Shown here: positions 7,630-15,342 of the stretch, one piece after another
Layout of the letters: each line of letters starts with the position of its first letter
How positions within the stretch are numbered: position 1 is the stretch's first letter
Assembly: GCF_035918235.1 (NCBI RefSeq)
Contig: NZ_CP109485.1
Span: 2,418,001 to 2,482,000, forward strand
Origin: Streptomyces sp. NBC_01445
GTDB taxonomy: Bacteria; Actinomycetota; Actinomycetes; Streptomycetales; Streptomycetaceae
Reading direction: 5' to 3'
Length of the DNA: 64,000 nt
Program-made: the position numbers and the translations under genes
The notes under the pieces: generated by a model
The model's input: the letters and a program-made list of their open reading frames with translations, nothing else
Database searches by the model: none
Told to the model about the DNA's origin: nothing

Positions 7630-8493
7630 CTAGTTGGTGGTCATCAGGCCGGTGCGGAGCTTCGCCACCACGCGGGTGATCAGGCGGGAGACGTGCATCT
7701 GCGAGACACCGAGTGCTTCGCCGATCTGCGACTGGGTCTGCTCCTCGACGAAGCGGAGATGGATCAGCGTGCGTTCACGCTCGTCGAGGCCGGCGATGAG
7801 CGGAGCCAGGGAGTGGAAGTTGTCGATGAGCTCGTAGGAGTCTTCTTCGAAGCCGATGAAATCGGCCAGCGCGGTGTCGGACTCGTCACCTGCGCTCATC
7901 ACCGAGGCGTCCAGGGAGGAGGCGTTGTAGCCGTTGGACGCCATCTGCGCCTGGGCGACCTCGGACGGCTCCAGCTGCATCAGCTCCGCCAGCTCGGCCG
8001 TGGAGGGGTTGCGGCCCAGGCGGGTGCGCAGCTCCTCGGTGGCCTTGGACAGTTCGATGCGGGCTTCCTGGAGGCGGCGCGGCACGTGCACGGCCCAGCT
8101 GGTGTCGCGGAAGAACCGCTTGATCTCACCGGTGATGTAGGGGACGGCGAACGTCGCGAACTCGACCTCACGGGTCAGTTCGAACCGGTCGATCGCCTTG
8201 ATCAGGCCGATCGTGCCGACCTGAACGATGTCTTCCATCTCCTCCTGGCCACGGTGACGGAACCGGGAAGCCGCGTACCGCACCAGGGAAAGGTTCATCT
8301 CGATCAGGCAGTTGCGCACGTACTGATACTCGTGCGTGCCTTCCTCCAGCTGCCCGAGCCGGCCGAAGAACCGCTTGCCGATCTCTCGCGCATCCTTCGG
8401 CGCGATGGAAGAGGGGTCGGCGTAAGCCTGCTCGACGAGGTCCTCCTGAGCCTGAGCGGCCTGGATCTTCTCCTGCGTCGTCACGGTGATCAT
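7630..8493 (-). CDS. SigB/SigF-family RNA polymerase sigma factor
   Basis: A complete 287-residue group-3 sigma factor of the Streptomyces SigB/F/G type. Region 2 contains MNLSLVRYAASRFRHRG, MEDIVQVGTIGLIKAIDRFE and FATFAVPYITGEIKRFFRD. Region 3 is RIELSKATEELRTRLGRNPSTAELAELM. Region 4 is LDERERTLIHLRFVEEQTQSQIGEALGVSQMHVSRLI, with the helix-turn-helix that reads the -35 element. It is about the usual family length. The anti-sigma ATPase gene lies directly upstream on the same strand, and a SigB-type promoter match sits in the gap between them. The product probably drives the osmotic/oxidative stress genes around it; promoter matches occur near the csbD, PRC-barrel and 47-residue genes. Confidence 0.96.
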   Translation of the reverse strand: MITVTTQEKIQAAQAQEDLVEQAYADPSSIAPKDAREIGKRFFGRLGQLEEGTHEYQYVRNCLIEMNLSLVRYAASRFRHRGQEEMEDIVQVGTIGLIKAIDRFELTREVEFATFAVPYITGEIKRFFRDTSWAVHVPRRLQEARIELSKATEELRTRLGRNPSTAELAELMQLEPSEVAQAQMASNGYNASSLDASVMSAGDESDTALADFIGFEEDSYELIDNFHSLAPLIAGLDERERTLIHLRFVEEQTQSQIGEALGVSQMHVSRLITRVVAKLRTGLMTTN

Positions 8494-8550
8494 GCGCTCC
8501 GCCCCTTTTGCTTGTTCCGAGCTTGCTTGCCGCTCCCCGTTCTGGCGCGA

Positions 8551-8576
8551 CTACCCGGCATGGAAACGAAACATGC
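8551..8576 (-). promoter_or_regulatory. Putative SigB-type promoter in front of the sigma gene
   Basis: On the minus strand GCAT, 16 nt, GGGTAG, about 60 nt upstream of the sigma start and between the anti-sigma and sigma genes. It fits GNNT-N14-16-GGGTA and would allow autoregulation. Confidence 0.45.
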
Positions 8577-8628
8577 ATGCGGAGGCCGGAAGATCCTTCC
8601 GGGCGTCCGGTGATGGGAGACCTGTGCT

Positions 8629-9015
8629 CTACGGCAGGGCGAGGACGGCTGTGATGGTCTTGCCGTCGGGCTGGATGTCGACGGAGACATGCGAGGCGAG
8701 GCGCTGGGTGATCATCCAGCCGAAGCCGCCGGGCAGTCCGGGGTTGTGGCGTACGAGGTGAGGCGCCGTCGTGCTGTGGTCGCTCACCTGCACCAGCAGG
8801 GATCCGTCTTCTATGCGGGCGTTGAACCGGGTGAGCCCGCCGCCGTGCAGGATCGCGTTGGACGTCAACTCGCCGGCCACCAGCAGGGCATCCTCACGAA
8901 AACGTCTGGCCTGGCCTGAGCGCAGCCGGCAGGCGGTTTCCACAACTGCCCTGACCTCGGCGCGCGCGTCGTGACAGCCCATCTCCTGGGGCTCGGGCGC
9001 CGTGTGAGTGGTCAT
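8629..9015 (-). CDS. Anti-sigma factor, RsbW-type ATP-binding protein
   Basis: The 128-residue GHKL protein has the N-box LLVAGELTSNAILHGGG, the G1 turn VSDHSTTAP and the G2 stretch LPGGFGWMITQRLA. It is probably the anti-sigma factor for the sigma factor encoded 135 nt downstream: same strand, same order as rsbA-sigB in S. coelicolor. It would bind the sigma factor in the unstressed cell and release it after partner switching. No anti-anti-sigma (STAS) gene is visible in the window. Start ATG has no strong ribosome site, but no better in-frame start gives the family N-terminus. Confidence 0.88.
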   Translation of the reverse strand: MTTHTAPEPQEMGCHDARAEVRAVVETACRLRSGQARRFREDALLVAGELTSNAILHGGGLTRFNARIEDGSLLVQVSDHSTTAPHLVRHNPGLPGGFGWMITQRLASHVSVDIQPDGKTITAVLALP

Positions 9016-9115
9016 GAAGACCTCAGCCCCTCTCTGCGTCGTTCTGCGAACTCGTCAATCGGAAGGTGCGCCGCCGCGATATCGCACCTGCCCGACCGGT
9101 CGCACGACACTCCCC

Positions 9116-9142
9116 CTACCCACTCAAAGGAAGTGCGTCAAC
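9116..9142 (-). promoter_or_regulatory. Possible SigB-like promoter for the anti-sigma/sigma genes
   Basis: On the minus strand GTTG, 17 nt, GGGTAG, about 100 nt upstream of the anti-sigma start. The spacing is one to two nt longer than the consensus, so this is a weak call. Confidence 0.3.
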
Positions 9143-9325
9143 GTTATCCATCACAAGGACGGCACCGCGGGCACTCTGCCGATACTGGTCCCCATGGGCT
9201 GTGTCCCGCCTTCCGCGCACGGTACTTCTGCGCGCGATCGATCCAGCGCGCTCTCCGCGGAATTTTGATGTGCTGCTCGAGCACGTCGGCCTGGCTGACG
9301 GCTAATCCTTCGTAGTTGCGCAGAA

Positions 9326-9366
9326 GAGGGGTGGACCCGACCGTCCCAGGTCGGGGTCCACCCCTC
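9326..9366. terminator. Strong hairpin between a tiny membrane-protein gene and the anti-sigma gene
   Basis: GAGGGGTGGACCC(G)ACC pairs with GGTCGGGGTCCACCCCTC around a 6-nt loop, with one bulge. It lies 60 nt past the stop of the minus-strand 56-residue gene and is a likely terminator for it. Confidence 0.6.
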
Positions 9367-9425
9367 AGTCCATCGCCCTGGCGGCAGTGCTGCATCCGCC
9401 GCGGGCCGTCTTTAGTCGGCGGTGA

Positions 9426-9596
9426 TCACCATCGGTACCAGCGGCCCTTGCGGCCGCCGCTCGCCGCCGGGCGGATCACGAAGCCGAGCAGCCACAGCAC
9501 CAGGACGACGACCGCGATCCACCACAGGGCCTTCAACGCGAAGCCCGCGCCGAAGAGGATCAGAGCCAGAAGAAGAACAAGAATCAAGGGAACCAT
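9426..9596 (-). CDS. Small hydrophobic membrane protein
   Basis: The 56-residue protein consists of two adjacent hydrophobic segments (VPLILVLLLALILFGAGFAL and WWIAVVVLVLWLLGFVI) and a basic tail ending GGRKGRWYRW. The start is set by a perfect AGGAGG 9 nt upstream of ATG. Proteins of this size and pattern are common in Streptomyces near stress loci. They sit in the cytoplasmic membrane, and their role is unknown. It diverges from the csbD gene across about 250 nt. Confidence 0.75.
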   Translation of the reverse strand: MVPLILVLLLALILFGAGFALKALWWIAVVVLVLWLLGFVIRPAASGGRKGRWYRW

Positions 9597-9658
9597 CGTT
9601 ATCGACCTCCTGACCGCCACATGTCCTCGTCTCACTCACGCAAACGCATGAAAGACGC

Positions 9659-9683
9659 GTTTGTTTTATAGAGGCAAGGGTAT
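9659..9683 (+). promoter_or_regulatory. SigB-type promoter for the csbD gene
   Basis: GTTT, 15 nt, GGGTAT is an exact match to the Streptomyces SigB/SigF-type consensus. It faces the csbD gene, whose start is about 170 nt downstream. CsbD itself is a classical SigB target in Bacillus, which supports the reading. Confidence 0.65.
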
Positions 9684-9851
9684 TTGATTGCGCCGTGGCC
9701 GCTCGCTGAATTCCCTTGCCCGCACTGGTCATGCATCGGATGTCGTGGTCATCCATCCGGGAAATTCGCTGCCACTCATGTTTGCGCTGTTGATCCGTGG
9801 CCACACGAACTGACAGCACATGATGTCCAAGCCAAGGGAGTGTGAGCGGGC

Positions 9852-10025
9852 TTGACTGCCAACGAGAAGGCCAAGGCCAAGACCGAGCAGGTCACGGGCG
9901 CCGCCAAGGAGATCGCGGGACGCACTGTCGGCAACGAACGTCTGACCGTCGAGGGCCGCGCAGAGCGCAAGAAGGGCGACGCCCGGGAGGCCAAGGAGAA
10001 GATCAAGGATGTCGGCAAGCACTAG
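9852..10025 (+). CDS. CsbD-family stress protein
   Basis: The 57-residue hydrophilic protein reads KAKAKTEQVTGAAKEIAGR, then LTVEGRAEQKKGDAREAKEK, the repeat pattern of CsbD/YjbJ proteins, which are small, highly charged, helical and general-stress induced. The precise biochemical role of the family is unknown. The start is TTG, the only start codon after an in-frame stop; GGGAG lies upstream at rather long spacing. A SigB-type promoter lies upstream and a very long hairpin follows the stop codon by 2 nt. Confidence 0.85.
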   Translation: MTANEKAKAKTEQVTGAAKEIAGRTVGNERLTVEGRAERKKGDAREAKEKIKDVGKH

Positions 10026-10027
10026 CC

Positions 10028-10100
10028 GACCGGATGACGTGACAGCGGTGGGGCGGACTCTCCCAAGGAGTCCGCCCCACCGCTGTCACGTCATCCGGTC
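10028..10100. terminator. 33-bp perfect hairpin after csbD
   Basis: Two 33-nt arms, beginning GACCGGATGACGTGACAGCG and ending in its complement, pair without mismatch around a 7-nt loop. It starts 2 nt after the csbD stop. Function as a terminator is likely, but the length is far above what termination needs. Confidence 0.7.
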
Positions 10101-10413
10101 CTCCCCGCCACACGCTGCGGGGTGACCTTTGAGAACGAGGAATTCCTCTCGGCCAGGAGGACAAAGTCCTCGCACATCTCACCTCAGACGGTGTTGGTGC
10201 GACGCTCGGTCTCGGGGACCAACAGGCTGTGGCGCCGTGGGACCTCGGCGCCCTTGTGGGCGAATTCTGCAAGGCTTTGATCGGATCCCGAGTCAGGGGG
10301 AACGCTGTGTGGTCCCTTCCGGGTTTTCGCTCGTGGCGCCGACAGCCCGCGAAGGGATGGGCCCAGTCCAGCAACTGGGCCGGGGCTCCTATCGCGGCGG
10401 GCGGCGTAGCACA
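10101..10413. other. Stretch without a recognised gene
   Basis: About 310 nt between the csbD hairpin and the end of the VanZ-like gene. Frames on both strands are open but show no family similarity and no ribosome site with a plausible start. I see nothing that can be named. Confidence 0.5.
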
Positions 10414-11109
10414 TCAGGGGCGCTTGGCCCGCAGCAACGCGGGAATCCTCTTGCGGAAACGCTTCGGCGCAGCTTGCTTCCTGGTCGTTTTCTTGGTCTT
10501 TGTTTTGGTGCCCGCCGTGGGGCGAGCACCGCTTTTACGCCAGGCCCACATCCAGCGGTTCCGGCTCTTCTTGACGGCGGCGTCCCGAGCTGGCTCGTCG
10601 GCCGATTCGCTGCGCGGGCGCCACCAGTGGACGCGGCGTGGATGCAACGCTCGTCCGAGCCTGCGGCCGAGGACGAGATACCCGAGGAAGGCGCCCGCCG
10701 CGTTGAGGATCACATCGTCGATGTCGAATGCCCGGCCGGCGACCAGCAGTCCTTGAGCGATCTCTACGGTGAGCATCACGAACGCCGTCATGAGTACCAC
10801 TCGGACGAAGCCCCGTGTGCGTGGGAAGATCACCGGCAGCAGGAATCCGAACGGCACTCCCAGAACGACGTTTCCTCCCACCTGCTTGATCGTGTCTTGC
10901 CAGTCAGGCTGGTTGAAGTACAGGCGAATCGAGCTGCCGGGGTGCAGGTTGGTGTGGGTCAACGGTACTGACACAGGTGACGGGACGAGTGTGACCTTCG
11001 CCAGCGCGACGGCGAATGCCACCATGCAGACGAAACCAACCGCCATGACAAAGGCGCGTACCAGATTCCAGCCCCATGAGTGCTGCCGCAGGCGAGGTTC
11101 GGGTTCCAT
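10414..11109 (-). CDS. VanZ-family membrane protein
   Basis: The 231-residue protein has four predicted membrane segments and the VanZ core. The pieces seen are an N-terminal helix VRAFVMAVGFVCMVAFAVAL, NVVLGVPFGFLLPVI, FVRVVLMTAFVMLTVEIAQG and FDIDDVILNAAGAFLGYLV; E-I-A-Q and D-I-D-D-V-I-L-N-A-A-G are the family signatures. VanZ domains accompany teicoplanin resistance in enterococci, but most Streptomyces members have no proven role. The last 60 residues are lysine/arginine-rich and cytoplasmic, an extension not typical of VanZ. ATG (MEPEPRL) is chosen because the 25 codons upstream lack similarity. Confidence 0.85.
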   Translation of the reverse strand: MEPEPRLRQHSWGWNLVRAFVMAVGFVCMVAFAVALAKVTLVPSPVSVPLTHTNLHPGSSIRLYFNQPDWQDTIKQVGGNVVLGVPFGFLLPVIFPRTRGFVRVVLMTAFVMLTVEIAQGLLVAGRAFDIDDVILNAAGAFLGYLVLGRRLGRALHPRRVHWWRPRSESADEPARDAAVKKSRNRWMWAWRKSGARPTAGTKTKTKKTTRKQAAPKRFRKRIPALLRAKRP

Positions 11110-11132
11110 GCGGCGCCAACTACCCGGAAGCT

Positions 11133-11171
11133 GGTGCCGCACACGTCGTACGGCCTGATGTGTGCGGCACC
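11133..11171. repeat. 12-bp inverted repeat upstream of the VanZ gene
   Basis: GGTGCCGCACAC / GTGTGCGGCACC, perfect, with a 15-nt centre. It begins 24 nt upstream of the VanZ start on the minus strand, so it may be an operator or leader hairpin rather than a terminator. Confidence 0.45.
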
Positions 11172-11237
11172 TCGTGCGCCTCAACGCGATTCTGGGGGCG
11201 TCGGTTCCCCTTGTCGGCGCCGACAGCCTCGAAGCAT

Positions 11238-11591
11238 GGCGCCGACATCAACTTCAGCTCTCCTGGCGGCGCGTGGTGGACGAGCGGCCGGTGGTCGATC
11301 AGTGCCGTGATGGCACGCGCCCGCGAGATCGAGGACCTCGGCTACGCATCGCTGTCCTGTGGCGAAGCCGGAGGCAGGGTGTTCTTCACCCAGACCGCTG
11401 CCCTGCTTGGTGGCACCGAGCGGCTGGTGGTCGGCACCTCATCTCCTCGGCGAGGGGGCGGGTTGGCCATGGGCCGCCCGGGTGGGTGCGCTTGCCGACC
11501 CGGGATGCGACGATGCCGGCGCCGGGCCCGGACGACGCACGGTGCCAGGAACGAGGCCGAGTACAGACCGGTGACGCGCGTCCACACCTGA
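11238..11591 (+). pseudogene. Remnant of an LLM-class F420-dependent oxidoreductase
   Basis: One frame reads ADINFSSPGGAWWTSGRW, then ARAREIEDLGYASL, CGEAGGRVFFTQTAALL and GTERLVVGTS, the N-terminal part of luciferase-like, F420-using oxidoreductases. After that the frame loses similarity and the next expected segment appears only in another frame. No full-length protein can be read: the usual family length is near 280 residues, and only about 75 are recognisable. There is also no start codon in the matching frame at the right place. Confidence 0.55.
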
Positions 11592-11722
11592 CCGGCTACA
11601 CCCGGACCGCTCGCGGTGGCGTACGCGGGGCCGCGGCAGCGCAGGCGACTCGGGCACTGGGAGTCATCTGCGCTGTTTCGTCATATGCGGCTACCGTTCC
11701 TGAGGCGCGACATCGTCGTCGC

Positions 11723-11866
11723 TCAGCGACGCCGCAGTCGGTCGAGCCACGCGCGAGCCTGAGCCTGCTTGCGGGGGTCCGCGGCCGTCCGGCGCGCCGT
11801 CGCGATGGCCCGCTGGCCTTGCGGACTGCGGCTGTACTGCTTGATCCGGTCGAGAATGCCGGGCAT
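11723..11866 (-). CDS. Small basic conserved protein (47 residues)
   Basis: Reads MPGILDRIKQYSRSPQGQRA, then TARRTAADPRKQAQARAWLD and LRRR. I recognise this as a recurrent Streptomyces micro-protein of about 50 residues, very basic and probably helical, with no known function. GGAGG sits 4 nt before the ATG. A SigB-type promoter match lies about 60 nt upstream on the same strand, so it may be stress induced. Confidence 0.65.
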   Translation of the reverse strand: MPGILDRIKQYSRSPQGQRAIATARRTAADPRKQAQARAWLDRLRRR

Positions 11867-11926
11867 GACGCCTCCAAGGTGTCGTTCGCCAAGAGCCGCC
11901 ACATCGCGTCGCCGCTCACGTTGCGA

Positions 11927-11951
11927 CTACCCGGGAAGCAGTACGGAACAC
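11927..11951 (-). promoter_or_regulatory. Putative SigB-type promoter for the 47-residue gene
   Basis: On the minus strand GTGT, 15 nt, GGGTAG, fitting GNNT-N14-16-GGGTA, about 60 nt upstream of the start. Confidence 0.45.
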
Positions 11952-11995
11952 GAAAGCGGGCACACGGGCGACAACGACTAGGAACAGGAGTTCCC

Positions 11996-12175
11996 ATGTT
12001 TGCCATCGCCTCTGCCGTGCTGTTCTTCCTGGCATTCCTGATCAATGCCGCCGACATCGCGACGAACGACGTCTTCTCGTCCGTGAACGTCATGCTCCTC
12101 GGACTCACCGCTCTGGCTCTCCATCTGGCGGGAGCCGGTGGCTGGGCGCGTACCAGAACGTCGCGTCGACGCTGA
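11996..12175 (+). CDS. Small membrane protein (59 residues)
   Basis: Two hydrophobic segments (FAIASAVLFFLAFLINAAD and SVNVMLLGLTALALHLAG) are followed by a basic tail with RTRTSRRR. AGGAG lies 5 nt before the ATG. No family can be named. It diverges from the basic 47-residue gene, and the two may share a stress-response promoter region. Confidence 0.65.
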   Translation: MFAIASAVLFFLAFLINAADIATNDVFSSVNVMLLGLTALALHLAGAGGWARTRTSRRR

Positions 12176-12296
12176 ACATGTGCTCACACCCCGGTCCTAC
12201 GCGGCGTGGTGCACTCGCAAATAGTCGATCATGGTCGGGGCTTCCCGGGGTACCTGTCTCCCCGCGACGTTTACTGACGGACGAGGAGATGCAGTG

Positions 12297-12743
12297 GTGA
12301 CACGCGAGCCCGACAGCGTGAACAGGTGCGCGCCCCAAGACCAGTTGCGCGCCACCGCCCGTGGCGGGGGCGATCGCCTGAGTGTGCTGGTGGTCGCCCT
12401 CGCACTGATCGGGGCTGTGTTCTGCGCCGGCCTGCTGCTCTTCGTGCGCTTCGCCCACTGGGCCGGGGCGCATCCGTTCGCGGGAACCCTCCTCATCGTG
12501 CTTGCTGTTCCGGTGCTCTACGTGGCGCTGCGGGCGATGCCCCGGACACGCGAGCTGCGCCGGGCCGCCCGCGCCGGAATGGCCCAGGCCGACCGTGAGT
12601 TGGGGCTGTCTCCAGCCGGTGCGTCGGGCGCGGTGCGAGCAGTCGAGCCAGACGACGCGTCCACACCCAGCCTGCGGGCCTCGGATGCGGTGCACGACGG
12701 GCTGACCGTCGAACTCCATCATCGTCGCGCCGACTTCAGGTAG
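12297..12743 (+). CDS. Two-TM membrane protein of unknown function
   Basis: The 148-residue product has two membrane helices (LSVLVVALALIGAVFCAGLLL and GTLLIVLAVPVLYVAL) separated by a short loop. A cytoplasmic tail follows, with an amphipathic RELRRAARAGMAQADREL segment. GAGGAG lies 8 nt before the chosen GTG; another GTG one codon earlier is possible. I do not recognise a family. An imperfect hairpin follows the gene. Confidence 0.65.
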   Translation: MTREPDSVNRCAPQDQLRATARGGGDRLSVLVVALALIGAVFCAGLLLFVRFAHWAGAHPFAGTLLIVLAVPVLYVALRAMPRTRELRRAARAGMAQADRELGLSPAGASGAVRAVEPDDASTPSLRASDAVHDGLTVELHHRRADFR

Positions 12744-12753
12744 CAGGACCGCC

Positions 12754-12804
12754 GGCTTCGAGGGGGCGTCGCGGCTTCCGGTGGCGCCGCGTCGCCCCGA
12801 AGCC
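12754..12804. terminator. Imperfect hairpin terminator
   Basis: GGCTTCG(A)GGGGGCG pairs with CGCCCCGAAGCC around a GC-rich loop, 10 nt after the two-TM protein gene. Confidence 0.45.
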
Positions 12805-12828
12805 CCACCGGACGGCGACGAGGCGATC

Positions 12829-12957
12829 GACCCAAGGCTGGCGCTCGAGGAGGTAGGCCTCCAGCTCCGGATAGCGGTCGCCAGTCGTCTTCAGGAGCAA
12901 CTGCCACTCCTCACCCGTGCCGTACTCACCGAGATGCCAGAAAACGCTGGAAACGGG
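12829..12957 (-). pseudogene. CutA1 (divalent-ion tolerance) fragment
   Basis: On the minus strand about 40 codons read VFWHLGEYGTGEEWQLLLKT, then GDRYPELEAYLLERQPW, the central part of CutA1. The family's N-terminal strand and C-terminal strand are both missing; downstream the frame turns into unrelated sequence and upstream it hits a stop. A relic, probably created by the same events that left an integrase fragment immediately beside it. Confidence 0.55.
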
Positions 12958-13032
12958 CCCTCAAGCACGCCGCTATCGACCCGGCTCCCGAGCGTCCCTC
13001 GACCACCTGGGCAGAATTACTCGCAACTCCCG
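12942..13032 (+). pseudogene. Short fragment of an integrase-type transposase
   Basis: One plus-strand frame reads AIDPAPERPSTTWAELLATP. The frameshifted transposase at 32584-33672 has the corresponding EGIAPQTGAATTWADFLRSQ, and relatives have GIDPAPER-S-TTWADFLRSQ. About 30 codons only, with no start and no catalytic part. Confidence 0.35.
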
Positions 13033-13059
13033 CCGTTCGTTGCACGGTTGGGCGACGCG

Positions 13060-14025
13060 TCAGCGCGTCCGCACCGCGCCGAGCTGAGGGCGGTCAAGTC
13101 CGGGGTCGGTGAATCCTCGCGCGATGGCGTGCAGGACGCGGGCCATCGCCTGAGCCGCGGGCGTGGCGGCGCGCTGGGCTGGCCTGGCCAGGAGAATGCG
13201 GCGGACCGGGGAGACGACGTCGGACGACTGGTCGTGAGACAGGGAGAGAAGGCGTACGTCACTGCGCCGGTTGGTCAGGGCCAGTCGGGGCGCAAGAGCC
13301 AGGCCGAGGCCCGCGGCGACCATCGCCTGCGCTTCCTGGTAGTCGTGGGAGGCGTAGGCGATTCGCGGTTCGAATCCCGCCTGACGACAGGCACGCCGGA
13401 GCACGTCCGCGACCGGGTGGTTCTCGGCGCGGATGATCCACTCCTGGTCCGCCAGCTCGGACAGTCGCACATGCTCTGAGGCGACCAGCGGTGAACTGGT
13501 CGGCACGACCAGCACCGTGGGGTCCTCCAGAAGGGGAGTGAGGATCAACTGGTCGTCGTCGACGCGGTTCCAGTCGTAGTCCCACAGCAGCGACAGTTCC
13601 ACCTCACCGGTGTGCAGCATCTCCCGCAGCTGGGCCAGGACCCCGGCACGCACGACCGTGCGTACCTGCGGGTGGGCGCGGCGGAAGCGGGTCAGGGCCA
13701 GCGGAAGCAGTGAGGCACTGGCCGTCGGGAAGGAGCCGAGGGTCACGACACCACGGTCCAGATGGCCGAACGCCTCCAAGTCAGCTTCTCCTGCCTGGAG
13801 TTCACGGCGGATGGTGCGGCCCCGTTCAGCGAGCGCGGCGCCAGCCGCGGTGGTGCGCACGCCGCGCGGTAGCCGCTCGATCAGCGGCTGCCCGGCCTCG
13901 CGCTCGAACAGGGACATCTGCTGGGAAGCGGCGGACGTGGTCATGGACAGCGCCTCGGCGGCGGCAGTGAGCGAGCCGCGCTCGGCGACCTCGGCGAGCA
14001 GCAGCAGTCGGCGGACATTGAGCAT
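13060..14025 (-). CDS. LysR-family transcriptional regulator
   Basis: The 321-residue regulator has the N-terminal winged HTH (LLLLAEVAERGSLTAAAEAL through SFEREAGQPLIER-like residues 1-60) and a full LysR substrate domain with LGSFPTASASLLPLAL and a C-terminal AGLGLALAPRLAL. It lies divergent to the PrpF-MatC genes with about 130 nt between the starts, so it most likely controls them in response to their substrate. ATG (MLNVRR) is the only start giving the complete HTH. Confidence 0.92.
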   Translation of the reverse strand: MLNVRRLLLLAEVAERGSLTAAAEALSMTTSAASQQMSLFEREAGQPLIERLPRGVRTTAAGAALAERGRTIRRELQAGEADLEAFGHLDRGVVTLGSFPTASASLLPLALTRFRRAHPQVRTVVRAGVLAQLREMLHTGEVELSLLWDYDWNRVDDDQLILTPLLEDPTVLVVPTSSPLVASEHVRLSELADQEWIIRAENHPVADVLRRACRQAGFEPRIAYASHDYQEAQAMVAAGLGLALAPRLALTNRRSDVRLLSLSHDQSSDVVSPVRRILLARPAQRAATPAAQAMARVLHAIARGFTDPGLDRPQLGAVRTR

Positions 14026-14152
14026 GCGGCGACTTTAGCCCAGCTAAACCCTCCTCAAGAAACGAGACATTGTGCTCAAGCCAATGGCTCTGCGAGAGTC
14101 TGGCCAACGCAGCGGTCCCGCACCCGATGCGCTGAGAGAAAGACGCTCTGAC

Positions 14153-15262
14153 ATGCACGTTCCCGCAACCCTCGTACGCGGTGGGACCAGCAAGTGCTGG
14201 CTCTTCCCCCAGGTGCACATGCCCGCCGACCGCGATCGGATCGAGCGCATCCTGGTCGACGCCTACGGCGCGGCGGACCCCGTCCAGCTCGACGGCATCG
14301 GCGGCGCCACCCCCACCACGTCCAAGGCGGCCGTGGTGGGCGCGAGCGCCCACGATGGCGTCGACATCGACTACCTCTTCGCCCAGGTCGGCATCGGGAC
14401 CGGCACGGTCGAGTGGGGCAGCAACTGCGGCAACTGCGCGACAGCCATCGCCCTTTACGCCGTGGCCGAGGGCCTGGTGCCGCTCAGAGACGAGCGCACC
14501 CCCGTGGTCATGCGCAACATCAACACGGGCGCCGTTCTCGAAGCCGAGGTGGACACCCCGGGAGGCCGGGTCCAGGAGTTCGGGGACCGTACGGTCCCGG
14601 GCACGCTGGCCGGAGGCGTGCCGGTAGGTCTCGCTTTTCGTCACCCCTCGGGCGCAGCGACAGGTCGCCTCCTGCCGACCGGCCGGCCGGCTGAAGTACT
14701 GCCGGTCGGCGAGCGGTCGTTGGCCGTGAGCATGGTGGACGCCGGGGCTCCGGTGGTCCTGGTGGACGCGCTGCGCGCCGAGAGGACCGGAGCCGAGACG
14801 CTGGAGCAGATGCGTACGGAGGTGCCTTGGCTGCGTGCGGCCCGGCATGCCGCCGCAATCCGCATGGGCTTGGCCGAACCCGGGGCCGCGCCCGGTGACG
14901 CGGTGCCCAAGGTCGGCCTCGTCGGCTCTCCCGTCGCCTACACCACCACCCTCGGCGAGCACGTGGGCGCGCACGAGTACGACGTGTCCGTACGGATGCT
15001 GTCGATGAACTCCCCGCACCCGGCCATCGGGCTCACCTCCGCGGTGGCTGTGGCCGCCGCCAACCTCGTCGAGGGCACCGTGGTGGCCGAGGCGTCCACC
15101 GTCGGCGGCCGCGGCGTCCTGCGCATCGGCACCCCTGCAGGTGTCCTGGCCGTGGAGTCCTCGGGGACTGGACCGGACCGGGTCACCGTCGCCCGGGCCG
15201 CGCGTGTGCTGTGCCAGGCCCGCATCCTCGTGCGCGATCGCGCACTGCCTGCCGCCGCCTGA
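14153..15262 (+). CDS. PrpF-family isomerase
   Basis: The 369-residue product belongs to the PrpF/4-oxalomesaconate tautomerase family of cofactor-free double-bond isomerases. Recognisable segments are ATLVRGGTSKCWLFP at the N-terminus, QLDGIGGATPTTSKAAVV, VEWGSNCGNCATAIALYAV with the catalytic-cysteine region, and MLSMNSPHPAIGLTSAVAVA. The family moves a C=C bond in dicarboxylates or tricarboxylates such as aconitate or oxalomesaconate. ATG (MHVPAT) follows a GAGAGAAAG site. With the dicarboxylate carrier gene 80 nt downstream and the divergent LysR gene it forms a small unit for using an unsaturated organic acid; the actual substrate is not visible. Confidence 0.88.
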   Translation: MHVPATLVRGGTSKCWLFPQVHMPADRDRIERILVDAYGAADPVQLDGIGGATPTTSKAAVVGASAHDGVDIDYLFAQVGIGTGTVEWGSNCGNCATAIALYAVAEGLVPLRDERTPVVMRNINTGAVLEAEVDTPGGRVQEFGDRTVPGTLAGGVPVGLAFRHPSGAATGRLLPTGRPAEVLPVGERSLAVSMVDAGAPVVLVDALRAERTGAETLEQMRTEVPWLRAARHAAAIRMGLAEPGAAPGDAVPKVGLVGSPVAYTTTLGEHVGAHEYDVSVRMLSMNSPHPAIGLTSAVAVAAANLVEGTVVAEASTVGGRGVLRIGTPAGVLAVESSGTGPDRVTVARAARVLCQARILVRDRALPAAA

Positions 15263-15342
15263 CCCCTGCCTCCCTTCCCCGGTGAGCCGCAGTCACCGGA
15301 CCCTCTCGCCCGCCCCGCCCCCGCAGGACAAAGAGGACAATG

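Noticed and set aside
9842..10042. A plus-strand frame overlapping csbD in a different phase
   Set aside because: It begins at a GTG with closer spacing to GGGAG, but its translation is unlike any protein, whereas the TTG frame gives a clear CsbD protein.
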